From the NCBI GenBank assembly GCA_901538445.1, contig LR594584.1:4557006-4621005 (forward strand): 64,000 bases of DNA. Reading direction: 5' to 3'. Of the stretch, positions 1 through 9,770 are shown piece by piece (positions within the stretch are counted from its first letter, which is position 1; every line of letters starts with the position of its first letter). The DNA is from Gemmataceae bacterium (GTDB lineage Bacteria; Planctomycetota; Planctomycetia; Gemmatales; Gemmataceae). The notes under the pieces were generated by a model. The model was given only the letters and a program-made list of their open reading frames with translations, was not told the DNA's origin and did not search any database. A program made the position numbers and the translations under genes.

Positions 1-1
1 C

Positions 2-1342
2 CTCGGCATCGACTGGTGCATCAAGAAAGCGCAGCGGCTCGGGCTCACCCCGCTGCGGCGGTGGGCGGTGAAGCGGGCGGTCGCGTGGATGCGGGACCGC
101 GCCCGCGACGGCGAGAGCGACGGCATCGGGGCCATCTTCCCGCCCATCGTGTACCACGCGATCGTGCTGAAGGCGCTCGGCGTGCCGGCCGGCGACCCCG
201 AAATGCAGTGGGTCATGGGCCAGCTCGACGACCTCTCGATCGAGGAGAACGGCGCGCTGCGGCTCCAGCCGTGCAAGTCGCCGGTGTGGGACACGGCGCT
301 GGCGCTGATCGGCGTCGCCGACGCCGGCGAGCCGGCCGGGTCCGACGAGGTCGGGGCCGCGGTGCGGTGGCTCCTCGACCGCGAGGTGCGGCGCTCCGGC
401 GACTGGGCGAAGAACCTCCCCGGCGTCGAGCCGGGCGGCTGGTTCTTCGAGTACCGCAACGCCCACTACCCGGACGTGGACGACACCGCGATGGTGCTCA
501 TCGCGCTGGCCCGCTGCGGGCACCACACCCGGGCCGCGGCGCTGCCGGCGGTCCACCGGGCGCTGAACTGGCTCGTCGCGATGCAGAACACGAACGGCGG
601 CTGGGGCGCGTTCGACCGGAACATCGAGAACGAGGTGCTGGAGAAGGTGCCGTTCGCGGACCACAACGCGATGCTCGACCCGGCGTGCCCGGACATCACC
701 GCCCGCGTGCTCGAGGCGCTGAGCCACTACGGGTACCGCGTCGGCCAGGAGCCGGTGGACCGCGCCGTGCGGTTCGTCCTCGGCCGCCAGGAGGAGACCG
801 GCGCGTGGTTCGGCCGGTGGGGCGTGAACTACGTGTACGGCACCTGGCAGGTGCTCGTCGGCCTCGCCGCGGTCGGGTTCGACATGAGCCTGCCCGCGGC
901 GCGCCGGGCCGTGCGGTGGCTCAAGGACGTGCAGAACGCCGACGGGGGCTGGGGCGAGAGCTGCCACAGCTACGACGACCCGTCGCAGGCCGGCATCGGC
1001 GAGTCGACCGCGTCGCAGACCGCGTGGGCCGTGCTCGGCCTGCTCGCCGCGGGCGAGGCCGCGTCGGTCGAGGTGCGGGCCGGCGTCGAGTACCTCGTCG
1101 GCACGCAGAACGCCGCCGGCGTGTGGACCGAGGGGCCGTTCACCGGCACCGGGTTCCCGCGGGTGTTCTACCTGAAGTACCACATGTACCCGGTCTACTT
1201 CCCGCTCATGGCCCTGGCCCGCTACCAGAAAGTGGTGAGTGGCGAGTGGTCAGTGGTCAGGAAAACCGGGGGCCGACTCGATCCGGCGCACGGCCCCTCC
1301 CGACCACTCGGGCTGTCCCAGAAGAAACCGACCGATTACTGA
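2..1342 (+). CDS. shc: Squalene-hopene cyclase, C-terminal part (5' end outside window)
   Basis: Cyclises squalene to hopene/hopanol at the membrane, the entry step of hopanoid synthesis. The frame is open from the first bases, so the gene starts upstream. Seen: the catalytic DxDDTA motif (DVDDTA, about nt 473-490), QW-type repeats (QNTNGGWG about nt 583-606, QNADGGWG about nt 931-954) and the conserved C-terminal YHMYPVYFPLMALARY block. After that block the frame runs about 37 more residues (VVSGEWSVV to the stop), encoded by a heptamer inverted repeat. Family proteins usually end near the conserved block, so the tail is probably acquired. hpnH follows 30 bp downstream, as expected for a hopanoid operon. 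The family call is secure. Confidence 0.95.
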   Translation, partial: LGIDWCIKKAQRLGLTPLRRWAVKRAVAWMRDRARDGESDGIGAIFPPIVYHAIVLKALGVPAGDPEMQWVMGQLDDLSIEENGALRLQPCKSPVWDTALALIGVADAGEPAGSDEVGAAVRWLLDREVRRSGDWAKNLPGVEPGGWFFEYRNAHYPDVDDTAMVLIALARCGHHTRAAALPAVHRALNWLVAMQNTNGGWGAFDRNIENEVLEKVPFADHNAMLDPACPDITARVLEALSHYGYRVGQEPVDRAVRFVLGRQEETGAWFGRWGVNYVYGTWQVLVGLAAVGFDMSLPAARRAVRWLKDVQNADGGWGESCHSYDDPSQAGIGESTASQTAWAVLGLLAAGEAASVEVRAGVEYLVGTQNAAGVWTEGPFTGTGFPRVFYLKYHMYPVYFPLMALARYQKVVSGEWSVVRKTGGRLDPAHGPSRPLGLSQKKPTDY

Positions 1343-1363
1343 CCACCCACCACTGACCACTCC
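1231..1363. repeat. Heptamer inverted repeat HR1 (unit AGTGGTC)
   Basis: Left arm (1231-1261) is four or five degenerate tandem 7-mers of the type AGTGGTG/AGTGGCG/AGTGGTC. Right arm (about 1338-1363) is the reverse-complement series ACTGACC/ACCCACC/ACTGACC. The roughly 75 bp between the arms is unrelated. The element covers the last codons of shc and the gap before hpnH, and its right arm ends about 10 bp before the hpnH start. Confidence 0.8.
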
Positions 1364-1372
1364 GAGGCCGCA

Positions 1373-2392
1373 ATGCGATTCCCCCTGAGCCTGACCACCG
1401 ACATGGCGGGCTACATGATCAAGAAGAAGCTCCAGCGCAAGCAGCGGTTCCCGCTGGTGCTGATGCTGGAACCGCTCCACGCGTGCAACCTCACCTGCAC
1501 CGGGTGCGGCCGCATCCGCGAGTACGAGTCGACCATCAAGGAGAAGCTCTCCGTCGAGGAGTGCCTGGAGTCGGTGGACCAGGCCGGCGCGCCGATCGTG
1601 AGCATCTGCGGGGGCGAGCCGCTCATCTACCCGCAGATCGGCGAGCTGGTCCGCGGCATCCTGAAGAAGCGGAAGCACATCTACCTCTGCACCAACGGGA
1701 TGTTCATCACCAAGAAGCTGAACCAGTTCAAGCCGACGTCGCGGTTCTTCTTCAACGTCCACCTCGACGGGCTGGAGAAGACGCACGACCTGATGGTCGA
1801 GCGGAAGGGCGTGTTCGCCGCGGCCGTCGAGGGGATCAAGGCCGCGAAGAAGGCCGGGTTCATGGTCTGCACGAACACGACCGTGTACAAGGAAACCGAC
1901 ATGGCGGAGATCGACGCCCTGTACGGCTACCTCACCGAACTCGGCGTGGACGGGTTCATGCTGTCGCCGGCCTACGGGTACGCGGCGGTGTGCAGCACGA
2001 ACCCCGACGGCGCGGCCGAGATCTTCCTCACCCGCGAGCAGATCAAGCAGAAGTTCAACGAGGCCCAGGGGCTGTTCAAGAAGTACGCGATGAACACGTC
2101 CCCGGTGTACCTGGAGTTCCTCCAGGGCAAGCGCGACCTGACGTGCGCCGCGTGGGCCAGCCCCACCCGGAACGTGAAGGGCTGGAAGGGGCCGTGCTAC
2201 CTGATCACCGACGAGCACCACGTGACGTTCAGCGACCTGCTGCACAACACCGAGTGGGAGAACTACGGGTACGGCAAGGACCCGCGGTGCGAGCACTGCA
2301 TGATGCACTCGGGGTACGAGGTCGCGGCGGCCCTCGGCGTGAACGCCCGCCTCGGCGACAGCCTCAAGATGCTCCGGTGGCAACTGACGTGA
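1373..2392 (+). CDS. hpnH: Adenosylhopane synthase HpnH (radical SAM)
   Basis: Radical SAM enzyme that joins the 5'-deoxyadenosyl radical to the hopene made by squalene-hopene cyclase, giving adenosylhopane. Seen: the cluster motif CNLTCTGC (CxxxCxxC, about residues 39-46), the GGEP motif (CGGEPLIYP, about residues 80-88), and a C-terminal Cys cluster (CEHCMMH) shared by SPASM-like and HpnH proteins. The 339-residue length is normal for the family. The stop overlaps the GTG start of hpnG in a GTGA arrangement, so the two are probably translationally coupled. Confidence 0.95.
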   Translation: MRFPLSLTTDMAGYMIKKKLQRKQRFPLVLMLEPLHACNLTCTGCGRIREYESTIKEKLSVEECLESVDQAGAPIVSICGGEPLIYPQIGELVRGILKKRKHIYLCTNGMFITKKLNQFKPTSRFFFNVHLDGLEKTHDLMVERKGVFAAAVEGIKAAKKAGFMVCTNTTVYKETDMAEIDALYGYLTELGVDGFMLSPAYGYAAVCSTNPDGAAEIFLTREQIKQKFNEAQGLFKKYAMNTSPVYLEFLQGKRDLTCAAWASPTRNVKGWKGPCYLITDEHHVTFSDLLHNTEWENYGYGKDPRCEHCMMHSGYEVAAALGVNARLGDSLKMLRWQLT

Positions 2393-3126
2393 GTGAACCG
2401 TCCTCGCCCTCTCCCCTTGCGGGAGAGGGCAGCGAGGCTCTGCGAGCGGGTGAGGTGGCCGCGCCTCCCGAGGGTCAGACGCCCTCACCCCTCACCCGGC
2501 CGCGAAGCGCGGCCACCCTCTCCCGCAAGGGGAGAGGGCAAGAAGCCGTCCTGATCCTCTTCGCGCTGGAGCGCGAGGCGGCACCTCTCCGCCGCCTCGC
2601 GCGTGGCTTGCCGCACGTTCAGGTTCACGTCACCGGTGTGGGTCAGAAAGCCGCAGGAGAAGCCGCTTCGCGGCTTCTCGAACACGCTCCGCACCCGGCC
2701 CTCGTGATCGCCGCCGGGTTCTGCGGCGCGCTCGTGCCGGCGCTGCGCGTCGGCGACGTCGTCACCTCGCCGCGCATCGTCACCGCCGATCACATCGTTG
2801 GAACGCCCGCCGAGAAGCGCATGCTCGCCGAGCAACACAACGCCGACGCCGTGGACATGGAATCGGCCGCGATCGCCGAGGCGTGCGCCGCGAAGGGCGT
2901 GGCGTTCAGTGCGGTGCGAGCCGTGTCGGACGCCGCTGACACCGCGCTGTCACCGGACCTCGTGCGGCTGCTGTCGGGCGGGAACGTGTCGCCGTGGAAG
3001 GCGATCCGGGCGCTCGTGCGGAAGCCGGCGCTGCTGGGCGAGTTCCTGCGCCTGGCCCGCGACACGAAGCTCGCGTCGCGGACCCTGGCGCGGGAGTTGC
3101 TGCGGGTCGTCACACCACCAGATTGA
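2389..3126 (+). CDS. hpnG: Hopanoid-associated nucleoside phosphorylase HpnG with in-frame palindromic insert
   Basis: Releases adenine from adenosylhopane to give ribosylhopane. The core, from [10 protein letters not shown] onward (about nt 2548), has the phosphorylase/MTA-nucleosidase features: an early glycine-rich GVGQKAAG segment, AAGFCGAL, and the [12 protein letters not shown] motif. The apparent start GTG (2389) overlaps the hpnH stop. Between its first four codons and the conserved core lies a complete family A palindrome (2407-2538) read in frame as about 44 extra residues rich in P, S, G, A and R. No ATG, GTG or TTG sits at the native N-terminus, so translation must start upstream of or inside the insert (GTG at 2455 is another choice). 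The 3' end overlaps the convergent leuS end by 17 bp. Confidence 0.85.
   Translation: MSEPSSPSPLAGEGSEALRAGEVAAPPEGQTPSPLTRPRSAATLSRKGRGQEAVLILFALEREAAPLRRLARGLPHVQVHVTGVGQKAAGEAASRLLEHAPHPALVIAAGFCGALVPALRVGDVVTSPRIVTADHIVGTPAEKRMLAEQHNADAVDMESAAIAEACAAKGVAFSAVRAVSDAADTALSPDLVRLLSGGNVSPWKAIRALVRKPALLGEFLRLARDTKLASRTLARELLRVVTPPD
2407..2538. repeat. Family A palindromic element A1, inside hpnG
   Basis: The ends are CCCTCTCCCCTTGCGGGAGA and its near reverse complement, each of which is itself a small hairpin around TTGCGG / CCGCAAG. Inner arms carry GGGTGAG and CTCACCC. The core is 132 bp, a multiple of three, with no stop in the hpnG frame. Similar cores are at 18516, 25499, 29893, 45660 and 61068, and a divergent nested copy is at 41143. 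Confidence 0.85.
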
Positions 3127-5935
3127 CCATCTTCTTCGACTTCACGATGGCCTTCTTCACCGGCTTGCCGGCGAGCGCGTCCTTCACTTTGTCGTCGGCG
3201 AGTGCGGCGGCTTCGAGCGCCGCGTCGTCGATCTCCGCGGGGACCTTCAGCACGCTCTTGAGCTTGCCGTTCACCTGCACCGGAATCTCGATCTCGTCGG
3301 CCTTCGCGAGCGCCGGGTCGAACTTCGGCCACGGCTCGTAGGCGAGCGTGGTGGAGTGCCCCAGCGCCGCCCACAACTCCTCGGCGACGTGCGGGGCGTA
3401 CGGAGCGAGCAGCAGAACGAACGGCTCCAGCGCCGCACGCGGGCGGGCGTCGAGCTTCGTCATGTGGTTGACGAACTCCATCATCGTCGAGATGGCCGTG
3501 TTGAACCGCAGCGCGTCGGTGTCCTCGGTCACCTTCTGGATGGTGCGGTGCAGCACCCGCAGCGTCTCGCGGTCCGGCTCGACGTCCTTGACCTTGGCGT
3601 CGAGCTTCACCGCCTCGGCCATGTCGTCGACGATCAACCGCCACGCGCGCGTCAGAAAGCGATAAACGCCCTCGACGCTCTTGGTGCTCCACGGCTTCAC
3701 CGCCTCAAGCGGTCCCATGAACATCTCGTACAGGCGCAGGCTGTCCGCACCGTACTCCTTCACGATGTCGTCGGGGTTCACGACATTCCCGCGCGACTTC
3801 GACATCTTGTCGGCCTTGCCCGCCAACTCGATCTCGGTGCCCTTGAGGAACGACTTCCCTTTCTTCTTCTCGATCAACTCGTCTGGCAGAGCGACGGCCC
3901 GGCGATCAGGCCCAGGACCGTATGTGCGCAGGACGTACGACTCCTTGTCGCCTTCCTCCTTCTTCGGCACATGAATCGCGCGAATGTCCAGCGATTCCAG
4001 CTTGTCCTTGTTCGCCGCATACGACTCGGACGTAATGTGGTACTCGTACTCCCCCAGGATCATGCCCTGGTTGACGAGGCGCTGGAACGGCTCGGGGCAC
4101 GGGACGTACCCGCGGTCGAACAGCACCTTGTGCCAGAACCGCGAGTACAGCAGGTGCAGCACCGCGTGCTCGGCCCCGCCGATGTACATGTCGACCGGCA
4201 GCCAGTGCTTCAGCTTCGCCGGGTCGGCGAACGCCTTATCGTTCTGCGGGTCGATGTAGCGCAGGAAGTACCAGCACGACCCGGCCCACTGCGGCATCGT
4301 GTTCGTTTCGCGCTTGTACTGCTTCCCGTTGATCGTCACGTTCACCCAGTCGGTCGCCTTCGACAGCGGCCCCTCGGGGGTGCCGGTCGGCTTGAAGTCG
4401 GCCAACTCGGGCGGCACCAGCGGCAAGTCCTTGAGCGTGAGTGGCACGATCTCGCCGTCCGGGCCGTGCAGCACCGGGAACGGCTCGCCCCAGTACCGCT
4501 GCCGGCTGAACAGCCAGTCGCGCAGCTTGTAGTTCACCCGCCGCGTGCCGAGCTTCTTCTCCTCCAGCCACGCGGTGATCTTGGCCTTCGCCTCGGCCGT
4601 CGTCAGTCCGTCCAGCATCCCCGAGTTGACCGCGACGCCCTCCTCGCAGTACGCCTCTTTCAAGTCGCTCGGCGTGCTGCCGGTCTTCTTCAGCCACTCC
4701 TCGCTCGGCTTCACGACCGTCTTGATCGGCAGGCCGAACTGCTTGGCGAACGCGAAGTCGCGCTCGTCGTGCGCCGGCACGGCCATGATCGCGCCGGTGC
4801 CGTAGCTCGCCAGCACGTAGTCCGCGATCCAGATCGGCACCTTCTCGCCGTTCACCGGGTTCACCGCGTAGGCGCCCGTGAACACGCCGGTCTTGGTCTT
4901 CGCCAGTTCGGTGCGCTCGAAGTCGCTCTTGCGCGCGGCGGCTTCCTGATACGCCTTCACGGCCGCCCTCTGCTCGGGCGTGGTGATGCGCTCGACCAGC
5001 GCGTGTTCCGGCGACAGCACCATGTACGTCGCCCCGAACAGCGTGTCGGGGCGCGTGGTGAACACGGTGATTGTTTCGGACCCGGTGCCATTACTGGCAC
5101 CGCTCGCCAACGCAAAATGCACCTCAGCGCCTTCGCTCTTGCCGATCCAGTTCCGCTGCATCAGCTTGATCGACTCGGACCAATCGAGCGGGTCCAAGTC
5201 TTCCAGCAGGCGCTCGGCATAGGCGGTGATGCGCATGAGCCACTGCTTCAGCGGCCGGCGCTCGACCGGGTGGCTACCGCGCTCGCTCTTGCCGTCGATC
5301 ACCTCCTCGTTCGCCAACACCGTGCCCAGCGCCGGGCACCAGTTCACCGGCACCTCGGCCTGGTACGCCAGCCGGAACCCATCACGGTACTTCCGCACCG
5401 CCGCGTCGCCTTGCGCCTGCACCTCGGCCGGGATCGGCAACTCGGCGATCGGCCGGCCCTTCTTCGTCGCGGGGTCGTACCAGGTGTCGTAGATGGTCAG
5501 GAAGATCCACTGGGTCCACTTGAAGTAGTTCGGGTCGGTGGTGTCTACTTCGCGGTCCCAGTCGTAGGAGAACCCGAGCGATTTGATCTGCCGGCGGAAC
5601 GTCTTGATGTTCTCCTGCGTCGTAATCCGCGGGTGGACGTTCTTCTCGACCGCGTACTGCTCGGCCGGCAGGCCGTAGGCGTCCCAGCCCATCGGGTGCA
5701 GGACGTGGAAGCCGCGCATCCGCTTGAAGCGCGACAGGATGTCGGTGGCGGTGTACCCCTCGGGGTGCCCGACGTGCAGGCCGGCCCCGCTCGGGTACGG
5801 GAACATGTCGAGCGCGTAGAACTTCGGCTTGCCGGCGACCTCCGCCGCGTCCGGGTCCAGCGTGCGGAAGGTTTTGTTCGATTCCCAGAACTGCTGCCAG
5901 CGTCGCTCGACGTCGGCCGGGTTATAACTCGGCAT
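3110..5935 (-). CDS. leuS: Leucyl-tRNA synthetase
   Basis: Class Ia cytoplasmic aminoacyl-tRNA synthetase that charges tRNA-Leu and edits mischarged products. Seen: the HIGH-type motif HVGH within the [17 protein letters not shown] block near residue 50, the [12 protein letters not shown] block, the editing-domain segment [19 protein letters not shown], and KMSKSRGN near residue 709. At 941 residues it is somewhat longer than typical bacterial LeuRS because of charged insertions just before KMSKS and in the editing region. The start is the ATG directly before [16 protein letters not shown], the normal N-terminus. It is convergent with hpnG and divergent from the cation exchanger downstream on the plus strand. 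Confidence 0.97.
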   Translation of the reverse strand: MPSYNPADVERRWQQFWESNKTFRTLDPDAAEVAGKPKFYALDMFPYPSGAGLHVGHPEGYTATDILSRFKRMRGFHVLHPMGWDAYGLPAEQYAVEKNVHPRITTQENIKTFRRQIKSLGFSYDWDREVDTTDPNYFKWTQWIFLTIYDTWYDPATKKGRPIAELPIPAEVQAQGDAAVRKYRDGFRLAYQAEVPVNWCPALGTVLANEEVIDGKSERGSHPVERRPLKQWLMRITAYAERLLEDLDPLDWSESIKLMQRNWIGKSEGAEVHFALASGASNGTGSETITVFTTRPDTLFGATYMVLSPEHALVERITTPEQRAAVKAYQEAAARKSDFERTELAKTKTGVFTGAYAVNPVNGEKVPIWIADYVLASYGTGAIMAVPAHDERDFAFAKQFGLPIKTVVKPSEEWLKKTGSTPSDLKEAYCEEGVAVNSGMLDGLTTAEAKAKITAWLEEKKLGTRRVNYKLRDWLFSRQRYWGEPFPVLHGPDGEIVPLTLKDLPLVPPELADFKPTGTPEGPLSKATDWVNVTINGKQYKRETNTMPQWAGSCWYFLRYIDPQNDKAFADPAKLKHWLPVDMYIGGAEHAVLHLLYSRFWHKVLFDRGYVPCPEPFQRLVNQGMILGEYEYHITSESYAANKDKLESLDIRAIHVPKKEEGDKESYVLRTYGPGPDRRAVALPDELIEKKKGKSFLKGTEIELAGKADKMSKSRGNVVNPDDIVKEYGADSLRLYEMFMGPLEAVKPWSTKSVEGVYRFLTRAWRLIVDDMAEAVKLDAKVKDVEPDRETLRVLHRTIQKVTEDTDALRFNTAISTMMEFVNHMTKLDARPRAALEPFVLLLAPYAPHVAEELWAALGHSTTLAYEPWPKFDPALAKADEIEIPVQVNGKLKSVLKVPAEIDDAALEAAALADDKVKDALAGKPVKKAIVKSKKMVNLVV

Positions 5936-6052
5936 TGGCGTGCCTTCTCTGTCGGATTGATCTGCTTGGCTTATGGTGTAACCGAAAGCCCGTCCACAGA
6001 CCGACACGCGGCGACCGGCTCCGGTTCGTCTCCCGCGGTCCATGAGGTCGCA

Positions 6053-6997
6053 ATGATCGTCCACTGCTTGCTGCTGGTCGTGGGGCTGGTCGTGCTCACC
6101 GCGTCGGCGGAGGCGCTCACCCGCGGGGCCGTGCGGGTCGCCCGCGGTCTGGGCGTGAGCCCGTTCATCGTCGGGTTCACCATCGTCGGGTTCGGCACCT
6201 CGGCCCCGGAACTCGTCGTGTGCCTGTCGGCCGCGCTCCGGGGCACGTCCGACATCGCGATCGGGAACGTGGTCGGCAGCAACGTCGCGAACATCGGGCT
6301 GGTGCTCGGCCTGTCGGCGCTCGTGCGGCCGCTCGCGGCGCGGATGAACTTCTTGCGCGTCGAGGTGCCGCTCGTGATCGCCGCGAGCCTGCTCCTGCTG
6401 TTCCTGGCCCGCGACAACCGGTTCGGCCGCGGCGACGGCGCGGTGCTGCTCGCCGGGTTCGCGGCGCTGTGCGTCTACATGGTCCGGTCGGCCCGCACCG
6501 AGCCGCCGGAGGTGAAGGAAGAGGTCGGCAAGGCGGCCGAGGGGCACCTGCCGCTGTGGCTCGCGTGCGTGCTGCTGCTCGGCGGGCTGGCCGGGCTGAT
6601 CGGCGGCGCGCACCTGCTCGTCACCGCGGCCGTAGACATCGCCCGCGACCTGGGCGTGAGCGAGTGGGTGATCGGCCTCACGGTCGTGGCCGTCGGCACG
6701 TCGCTCCCGGAGATCGCCGCCGGGGTCGCGGCCGCCTACCGCGGCCAGGCCGACCTCGTCCTCGGCAACATCGCCGGCTCGAACCTGTTCAACATCCTGC
6801 TCGTCCTCGGCACCACCGTCGCCGTGCAGCCGGTCCGGCTGTCCGACTCGGTCGTCATGACCGACATCCCGCTCATGGTGATGTTCGCGCTGATGCTGCT
6901 CGTCACCATCGCGAACGGCATGATCGTCCACCGGTGGGAGGGCGCGATCCTCCTCGCCGGGTACGCCGCCTACGTCGCGTGGCAGGTGTCGCGGTGA
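6053..6997 (+). CDS. Na+/Ca2+ exchanger family (CaCA) membrane protein
   Basis: Cation antiporter of the inner membrane, probably exporting Ca2+ in exchange for Na+ or H+. About ten hydrophobic helices are visible. Both signature alpha repeats are present: [11 protein letters not shown] with [16 protein letters not shown] in the N-terminal half, and [12 protein letters not shown] with [16 protein letters not shown] in the C-terminal half, the acidic residues being the ion ligands. The two halves are joined by a charged cytosolic loop around residues 155-165. The length (314) matches YrbG-type members. It is divergent from leuS. A large palindrome (7005-7077) lies 8 bp after the stop. Confidence 0.9.
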   Translation: MIVHCLLLVVGLVVLTASAEALTRGAVRVARGLGVSPFIVGFTIVGFGTSAPELVVCLSAALRGTSDIAIGNVVGSNVANIGLVLGLSALVRPLAARMNFLRVEVPLVIAASLLLLFLARDNRFGRGDGAVLLAGFAALCVYMVRSARTEPPEVKEEVGKAAEGHLPLWLACVLLLGGLAGLIGGAHLLVTAAVDIARDLGVSEWVIGLTVVAVGTSLPEIAAGVAAAYRGQADLVLGNIAGSNLFNILLVLGTTVAVQPVRLSDSVVMTDIPLMVMFALMLLVTIANGMIVHRWEGAILLAGYAAYVAWQVSR

Positions 6998-7004
6998 GGT
7001 TCTC

Positions 7005-7077
7005 TTCGAGCCACGGGGCTTGCCCCCGTGGTCTTCGGCGTCCCCGGGCACCACGGGGGCAAGCCCCGTGGCTCGAA
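7005..7077. repeat. Family C palindrome C1 (CCACGGGGCTTGCCCCCGTGG type)
   Basis: Outer arms TTCGAGCCACGGGG and its complement. Each half also folds on itself (CCACGGGG...CCCCGTGG). It lies between two convergent genes whose stops are 8 bp and 15 bp away, a good place for a bidirectional terminator. Related copies are at 9627-9740. Confidence 0.8.
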
Positions 7078-7091
7078 AGTCATGGTGGGCG

Positions 7092-8630
7092 TCACGACGC
7101 GGCTTCCGCCTTCGCGGTGTCCTCGTCGAGGTGCTTCGCGCCCCAGATCCACAGCACGCCGCTGAGCGGGACCAGGAACGCGATGCTCAGGAACGCGGTC
7201 TGGAGGCTCGTGTAGTCGGCGATCAGCCCGAGGATCGGCGGGGAGATCGCGTCGCCGAGCGCGTGGATGATGAGGATGTTGATCGCGAACGCGGTGGCCC
7301 GCACCTTCGACCGGGTCACGTTCGCGAGGATCGTGTTCGCCGGGCCGGTGTTGAAGAACAGGAAGAACACCGCCACGAAGATGAGCACCCACCCGACCGG
7401 AAATGGGACGTACAGCATCGCGACGTAGGCCGGGAACGCGGCGATCATCCCCCACCCGGCGACGTGGAAGTACGCCCCCTTCACCCCGCGGTTCCGCAGG
7501 TAGTCGCCGAGCATCCCGCCGAGCAGCGTCGCGAACAGCCCGCTCAGCACCACGATCGCGCCGAAGTAGAGCCCGATGGTGCCGTTCGTGAGCGACCCCT
7601 CGGCCGGGGAGCTGTCGAACACCCACGAGCTGTACAGCGTGAACTCCTGCTCGGTGAGGGTGGCCCGCAGCTTCTCGCGGAACTCCGGCAGCGCGACGCC
7701 CGCGGGCCACGTGGCCGCCCGGAGCTTGTCGGCGACGGCCGCGGGGACGACCCGCTCGCCGGTGCTGTCGGTGATCGCCTCCAGCTTCGCGACGGCCGCC
7801 TCGTTGAGGGTGAACCGGGCCTCGCGCTCGAACAGGTAGAGCTGCACCATCGTCGCCACGCCGCCGAGAACGAACGTGGACGCGGTCATCCCGGCGCAGC
7901 ACAGCACGAACGACCGCACCCCCTTCAGCTCCCGCAGCACCGCCCAGTAGCTCGGGGCCGGTTCCGACGTTGCGACCGGGGCGGCGTCGGGGGCCGCGGG
8001 GGTGCCCCCGCGGGTGTCGCGCATGAAGAAGCACAGCACCCCGAGCGCGATGCCGGGGAACACGGCGACGTGGAACGCGGTGCGCCAGCCGAAGTGCTCG
8101 GCGACCTGCGACCCGACGACGAACCCGAGCGCGCTGCCGACCGGGATCGCCATGTAGAACCACGCCATGATCCGCCCGCGGTGGTCCACCGGGTACAGGT
8201 CCGAGAGCATCGCCGGGGCGACCGGCCCGTAAGCCGCCTCGCCGACGCCCACCAGGCACCGGGCGAAGAACAGCGCGAGGTATCCGGTGGCGAGGCCGGT
8301 GCCGCCGGTCGCGAGGCTCCACAGGATCACCGCGACCCCGACCAGACCCCACCGCGACACCGTGTCGCCGAGCCGCCCGAACAGCGGGGACAGGCACATG
8401 TACGCGACCATGAACGCCGTGGTCAGCGCGCCGAGCTTGGTCTGCGCGAGCGGGTCGTCCGGGGCGAGGATGGTCGCGTCTAGGCGGATCTTCGGGAGCG
8501 TGGCTGAGAGGATCTGCCGGTCGATGTAGTTGAACAGGTTGATCCCGAGGAGCAGCGCGAGCGCCCACCCGGCCCCGGGAACGGGGCGGCTCGGCCCGCC
8601 GTGCGTCGACGTCGCTGCTGCACCTGGCAT
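7092..8630 (-). CDS. MFS transporter, spinster-like
   Basis: Major facilitator carrier of the inner membrane; substrate unknown. About 12 transmembrane helices. The N-terminal [15 protein letters not shown] segment and the loop 2-3 motif [11 protein letters not shown] are typical of the spinster/hexuronate branch. Unusual feature: about 80 hydrophilic residues after the seventh helix (from [10 protein letters not shown] to [10 protein letters not shown]) that most MFS proteins lack, predicted outside the cytoplasm. The start is the ATG before [11 protein letters not shown]; the frame runs open further upstream through what looks like promoter sequence. The family is secure and the substrate is not. 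Confidence 0.85.
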   Translation of the reverse strand: MPGAAATSTHGGPSRPVPGAGWALALLLGINLFNYIDRQILSATLPKIRLDATILAPDDPLAQTKLGALTTAFMVAYMCLSPLFGRLGDTVSRWGLVGVAVILWSLATGGTGLATGYLALFFARCLVGVGEAAYGPVAPAMLSDLYPVDHRGRIMAWFYMAIPVGSALGFVVGSQVAEHFGWRTAFHVAVFPGIALGVLCFFMRDTRGGTPAAPDAAPVATSEPAPSYWAVLRELKGVRSFVLCCAGMTASTFVLGGVATMVQLYLFEREARFTLNEAAVAKLEAITDSTGERVVPAAVADKLRAATWPAGVALPEFREKLRATLTEQEFTLYSSWVFDSSPAEGSLTNGTIGLYFGAIVVLSGLFATLLGGMLGDYLRNRGVKGAYFHVAGWGMIAAFPAYVAMLYVPFPVGWVLIFVAVFFLFFNTGPANTILANVTRSKVRATAFAINILIIHALGDAISPPILGLIADYTSLQTAFLSIAFLVPLSGVLWIWGAKHLDEDTAKAEAAS

Positions 8631-8661
8631 CTTCGGACCCCCGCGTCGCGGCAGTATGTGA

Positions 8662-8689
8662 TTGAACGGCGGGTACGCTACGGTAAAAT
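8662..8689 (+). promoter_or_regulatory. Predicted sigma-70 promoter for the 8797 gene
   Basis: TTGAAC, a 16 bp spacer, then TAAAAT. It lies in the divergent gap between the MFS gene and the small gene at 8797 and would give a leader of about 100 nt. It stands out against very GC-rich surroundings. Not tested. Confidence 0.4.
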
Positions 8690-8796
8690 CATCGGGAAGT
8701 CGATAAAGAACTCCGGCGCGGCACCGAACAACCTGGGAACGGGCCACGCGGCCCGACGTCACCTTCCCGACCGAGTCCCGCAAACAGGAGGCGACC

Positions 8797-9228
8797 ATGT
8801 CCGTCGAAGAGATCAAGAAGCGGTTCGTGAACGAGATCAAGCTCCGGGCCTACGACGACAAGTACCTGGACAAGAACGAGGAGCGCGAGATCCTCCAGAT
8901 CGCGATCCAGCTCGGCGTCAACATCGACAGCGCCCGCGGCGCGCTGGTCCAGGTGTGCGACGACCAGGGGTACGTCCTGGAGAGCCAGCTCCTCAAGCAG
9001 ATCAAGGACCAGGTCGAGGCCGCCGCCGGCAACGACGGCCGGGTCGATCAGAAAGAGTTCGACATGGTCTTCCACACGGTCAAGAAGGCCGCACAGGGGA
9101 AGAAGAGCGACCGGGACATCAAGAAGATGATCGTCCAGGTGATGGAGGACAGCGGCAACAACAAGGTGAAGACCGGCTGGTTCAGCGACTGGTACAGCGC
9201 GCTGAAGCAGGACCTCGGGATGGCCTGA
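8797..9228 (+). CDS. Conserved small cytosolic protein of unknown function, EF-hand-like loop
   Basis: 143 residues, highly charged and predicted all-helical, with no signal peptide or membrane segment. Near residue 80 the stretch GNDGRVDQKEF resembles the second half of an EF-hand loop (DG-x-hydrophobic-x3-E), and LDKNEEREIL near residue 27 is a weaker match, so a calcium-binding or TerB-like helical fold is possible but unproven. A strong AGGAGG site lies 6 bp before the ATG. A good intrinsic terminator follows 20 bp after the stop, so this is likely a single-gene, well-translated transcript. No named family was recognised. Confidence 0.8.
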   Translation: MSVEEIKKRFVNEIKLRAYDDKYLDKNEEREILQIAIQLGVNIDSARGALVQVCDDQGYVLESQLLKQIKDQVEAAAGNDGRVDQKEFDMVFHTVKKAAQGKKSDRDIKKMIVQVMEDSGNNKVKTGWFSDWYSALKQDLGMA

Positions 9229-9248
9229 GCCCCGGGGCCGGCGAACGC

Positions 9249-9283
9249 GACGCCCGCCGCCCGGCGGGCGTCTTTTCTTTTTC
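9249..9283 (+). terminator. Intrinsic terminator after the 8797 gene
   Basis: Stem GACGCCCGCC / GGCGGGCGTC with a 4-nt loop, followed by TTTTCTTTTT. Confidence 0.85.
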
Positions 9284-9373
9284 CCTTCCCGTTTTTCGCG
9301 TGCCCGCTAGGATGTCACTTCCCGAATTTTCGGCACATACACGGTAACATCACGGCGAGGGTGGGTAGAGCGT

Positions 9374-9616
9374 ATGATCCGCAAGAAGCTGGGCAACAAC
9401 CGCAAGAGCCGCTGCCGGTTCTGCACGAAGGAAGGGTGCCCCCGGCCGGCGTTCGTCGACTACAAGGACGTGAGCAACCTCAAGAAGCTCATCACCAGCC
9501 AGGGGAAGATGTTCAGCCGCAAGCGGAGCGGGCTGTGCGCGACCTTCCAGCGGGCCGCCGGCGACGCCATCAAGCGCGCCCGGTTCATCGGCCTGCTCCC
9601 GTTCGTCGGCGAGTGA
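9374..9616 (+). CDS. rpsR: 30S ribosomal protein bS18
   Basis: Small-subunit protein that pairs with bS6 on the platform. The conserved FVDYKDVSNLKKLIT block and the C-terminal RARFIGLLPF motif are clear and the 80-residue length is normal. Cysteines at CRFC, EGC and GLC give a four-Cys set like the zinc-binding (C+) form of S18. The gene stands alone: rpsF, ssb and rplI, its usual neighbours, are not adjacent. Family C palindromes lie immediately downstream. Confidence 0.95.
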   Translation: MIRKKLGNNRKSRCRFCTKEGCPRPAFVDYKDVSNLKKLITSQGKMFSRKRSGLCATFQRAAGDAIKRARFIGLLPFVGE

Positions 9617-9626
9617 CGAGGCCGTT

Positions 9627-9740
9627 GAGCCACGCGGTTCCCACCGCGGCCCCTCTGCCGCGCGGAGCACCACGGGGGCGAGCCCCGTGGCTCGAAAGAC
9701 CTCGCGATGTCGAGCCACGGGGTTCACCCCCGTGGTTTTT
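9627..9740. repeat. Family C palindromes C2, three partial copies
   Basis: Three successive units: a diverged GAGCCACGCGGTTCCCACCGCGG, then CCACGGGGGCGAGCCCCGTGG, then CCACGGGGTTCACCCCCGTGG. The last is followed by TTTTT (9736-9740), so it can act as an intrinsic terminator on the plus strand for rpsR. The units match C1 at 7005-7077. Confidence 0.75.
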
Positions 9741-9770
9741 GCGTTCCCGGCTCCCCCACGCGGGTCCGCG

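Noticed and set aside
2798-6997. Plus-strand 1399-codon frame covering hpnG, leuS antisense and the exchanger
   Set aside because: Only the last 314 codons are protein-like (the exchanger). The rest is antisense to leuS.
3110-7054. Continuous minus-strand frame extending the leuS frame across the cation exchanger gene
   Set aside because: High GC keeps antisense frames open. LeuRS begins at 5935 with its normal N-terminus and the upstream part is low-complexity R/D/E/H antisense to a clear membrane protein.
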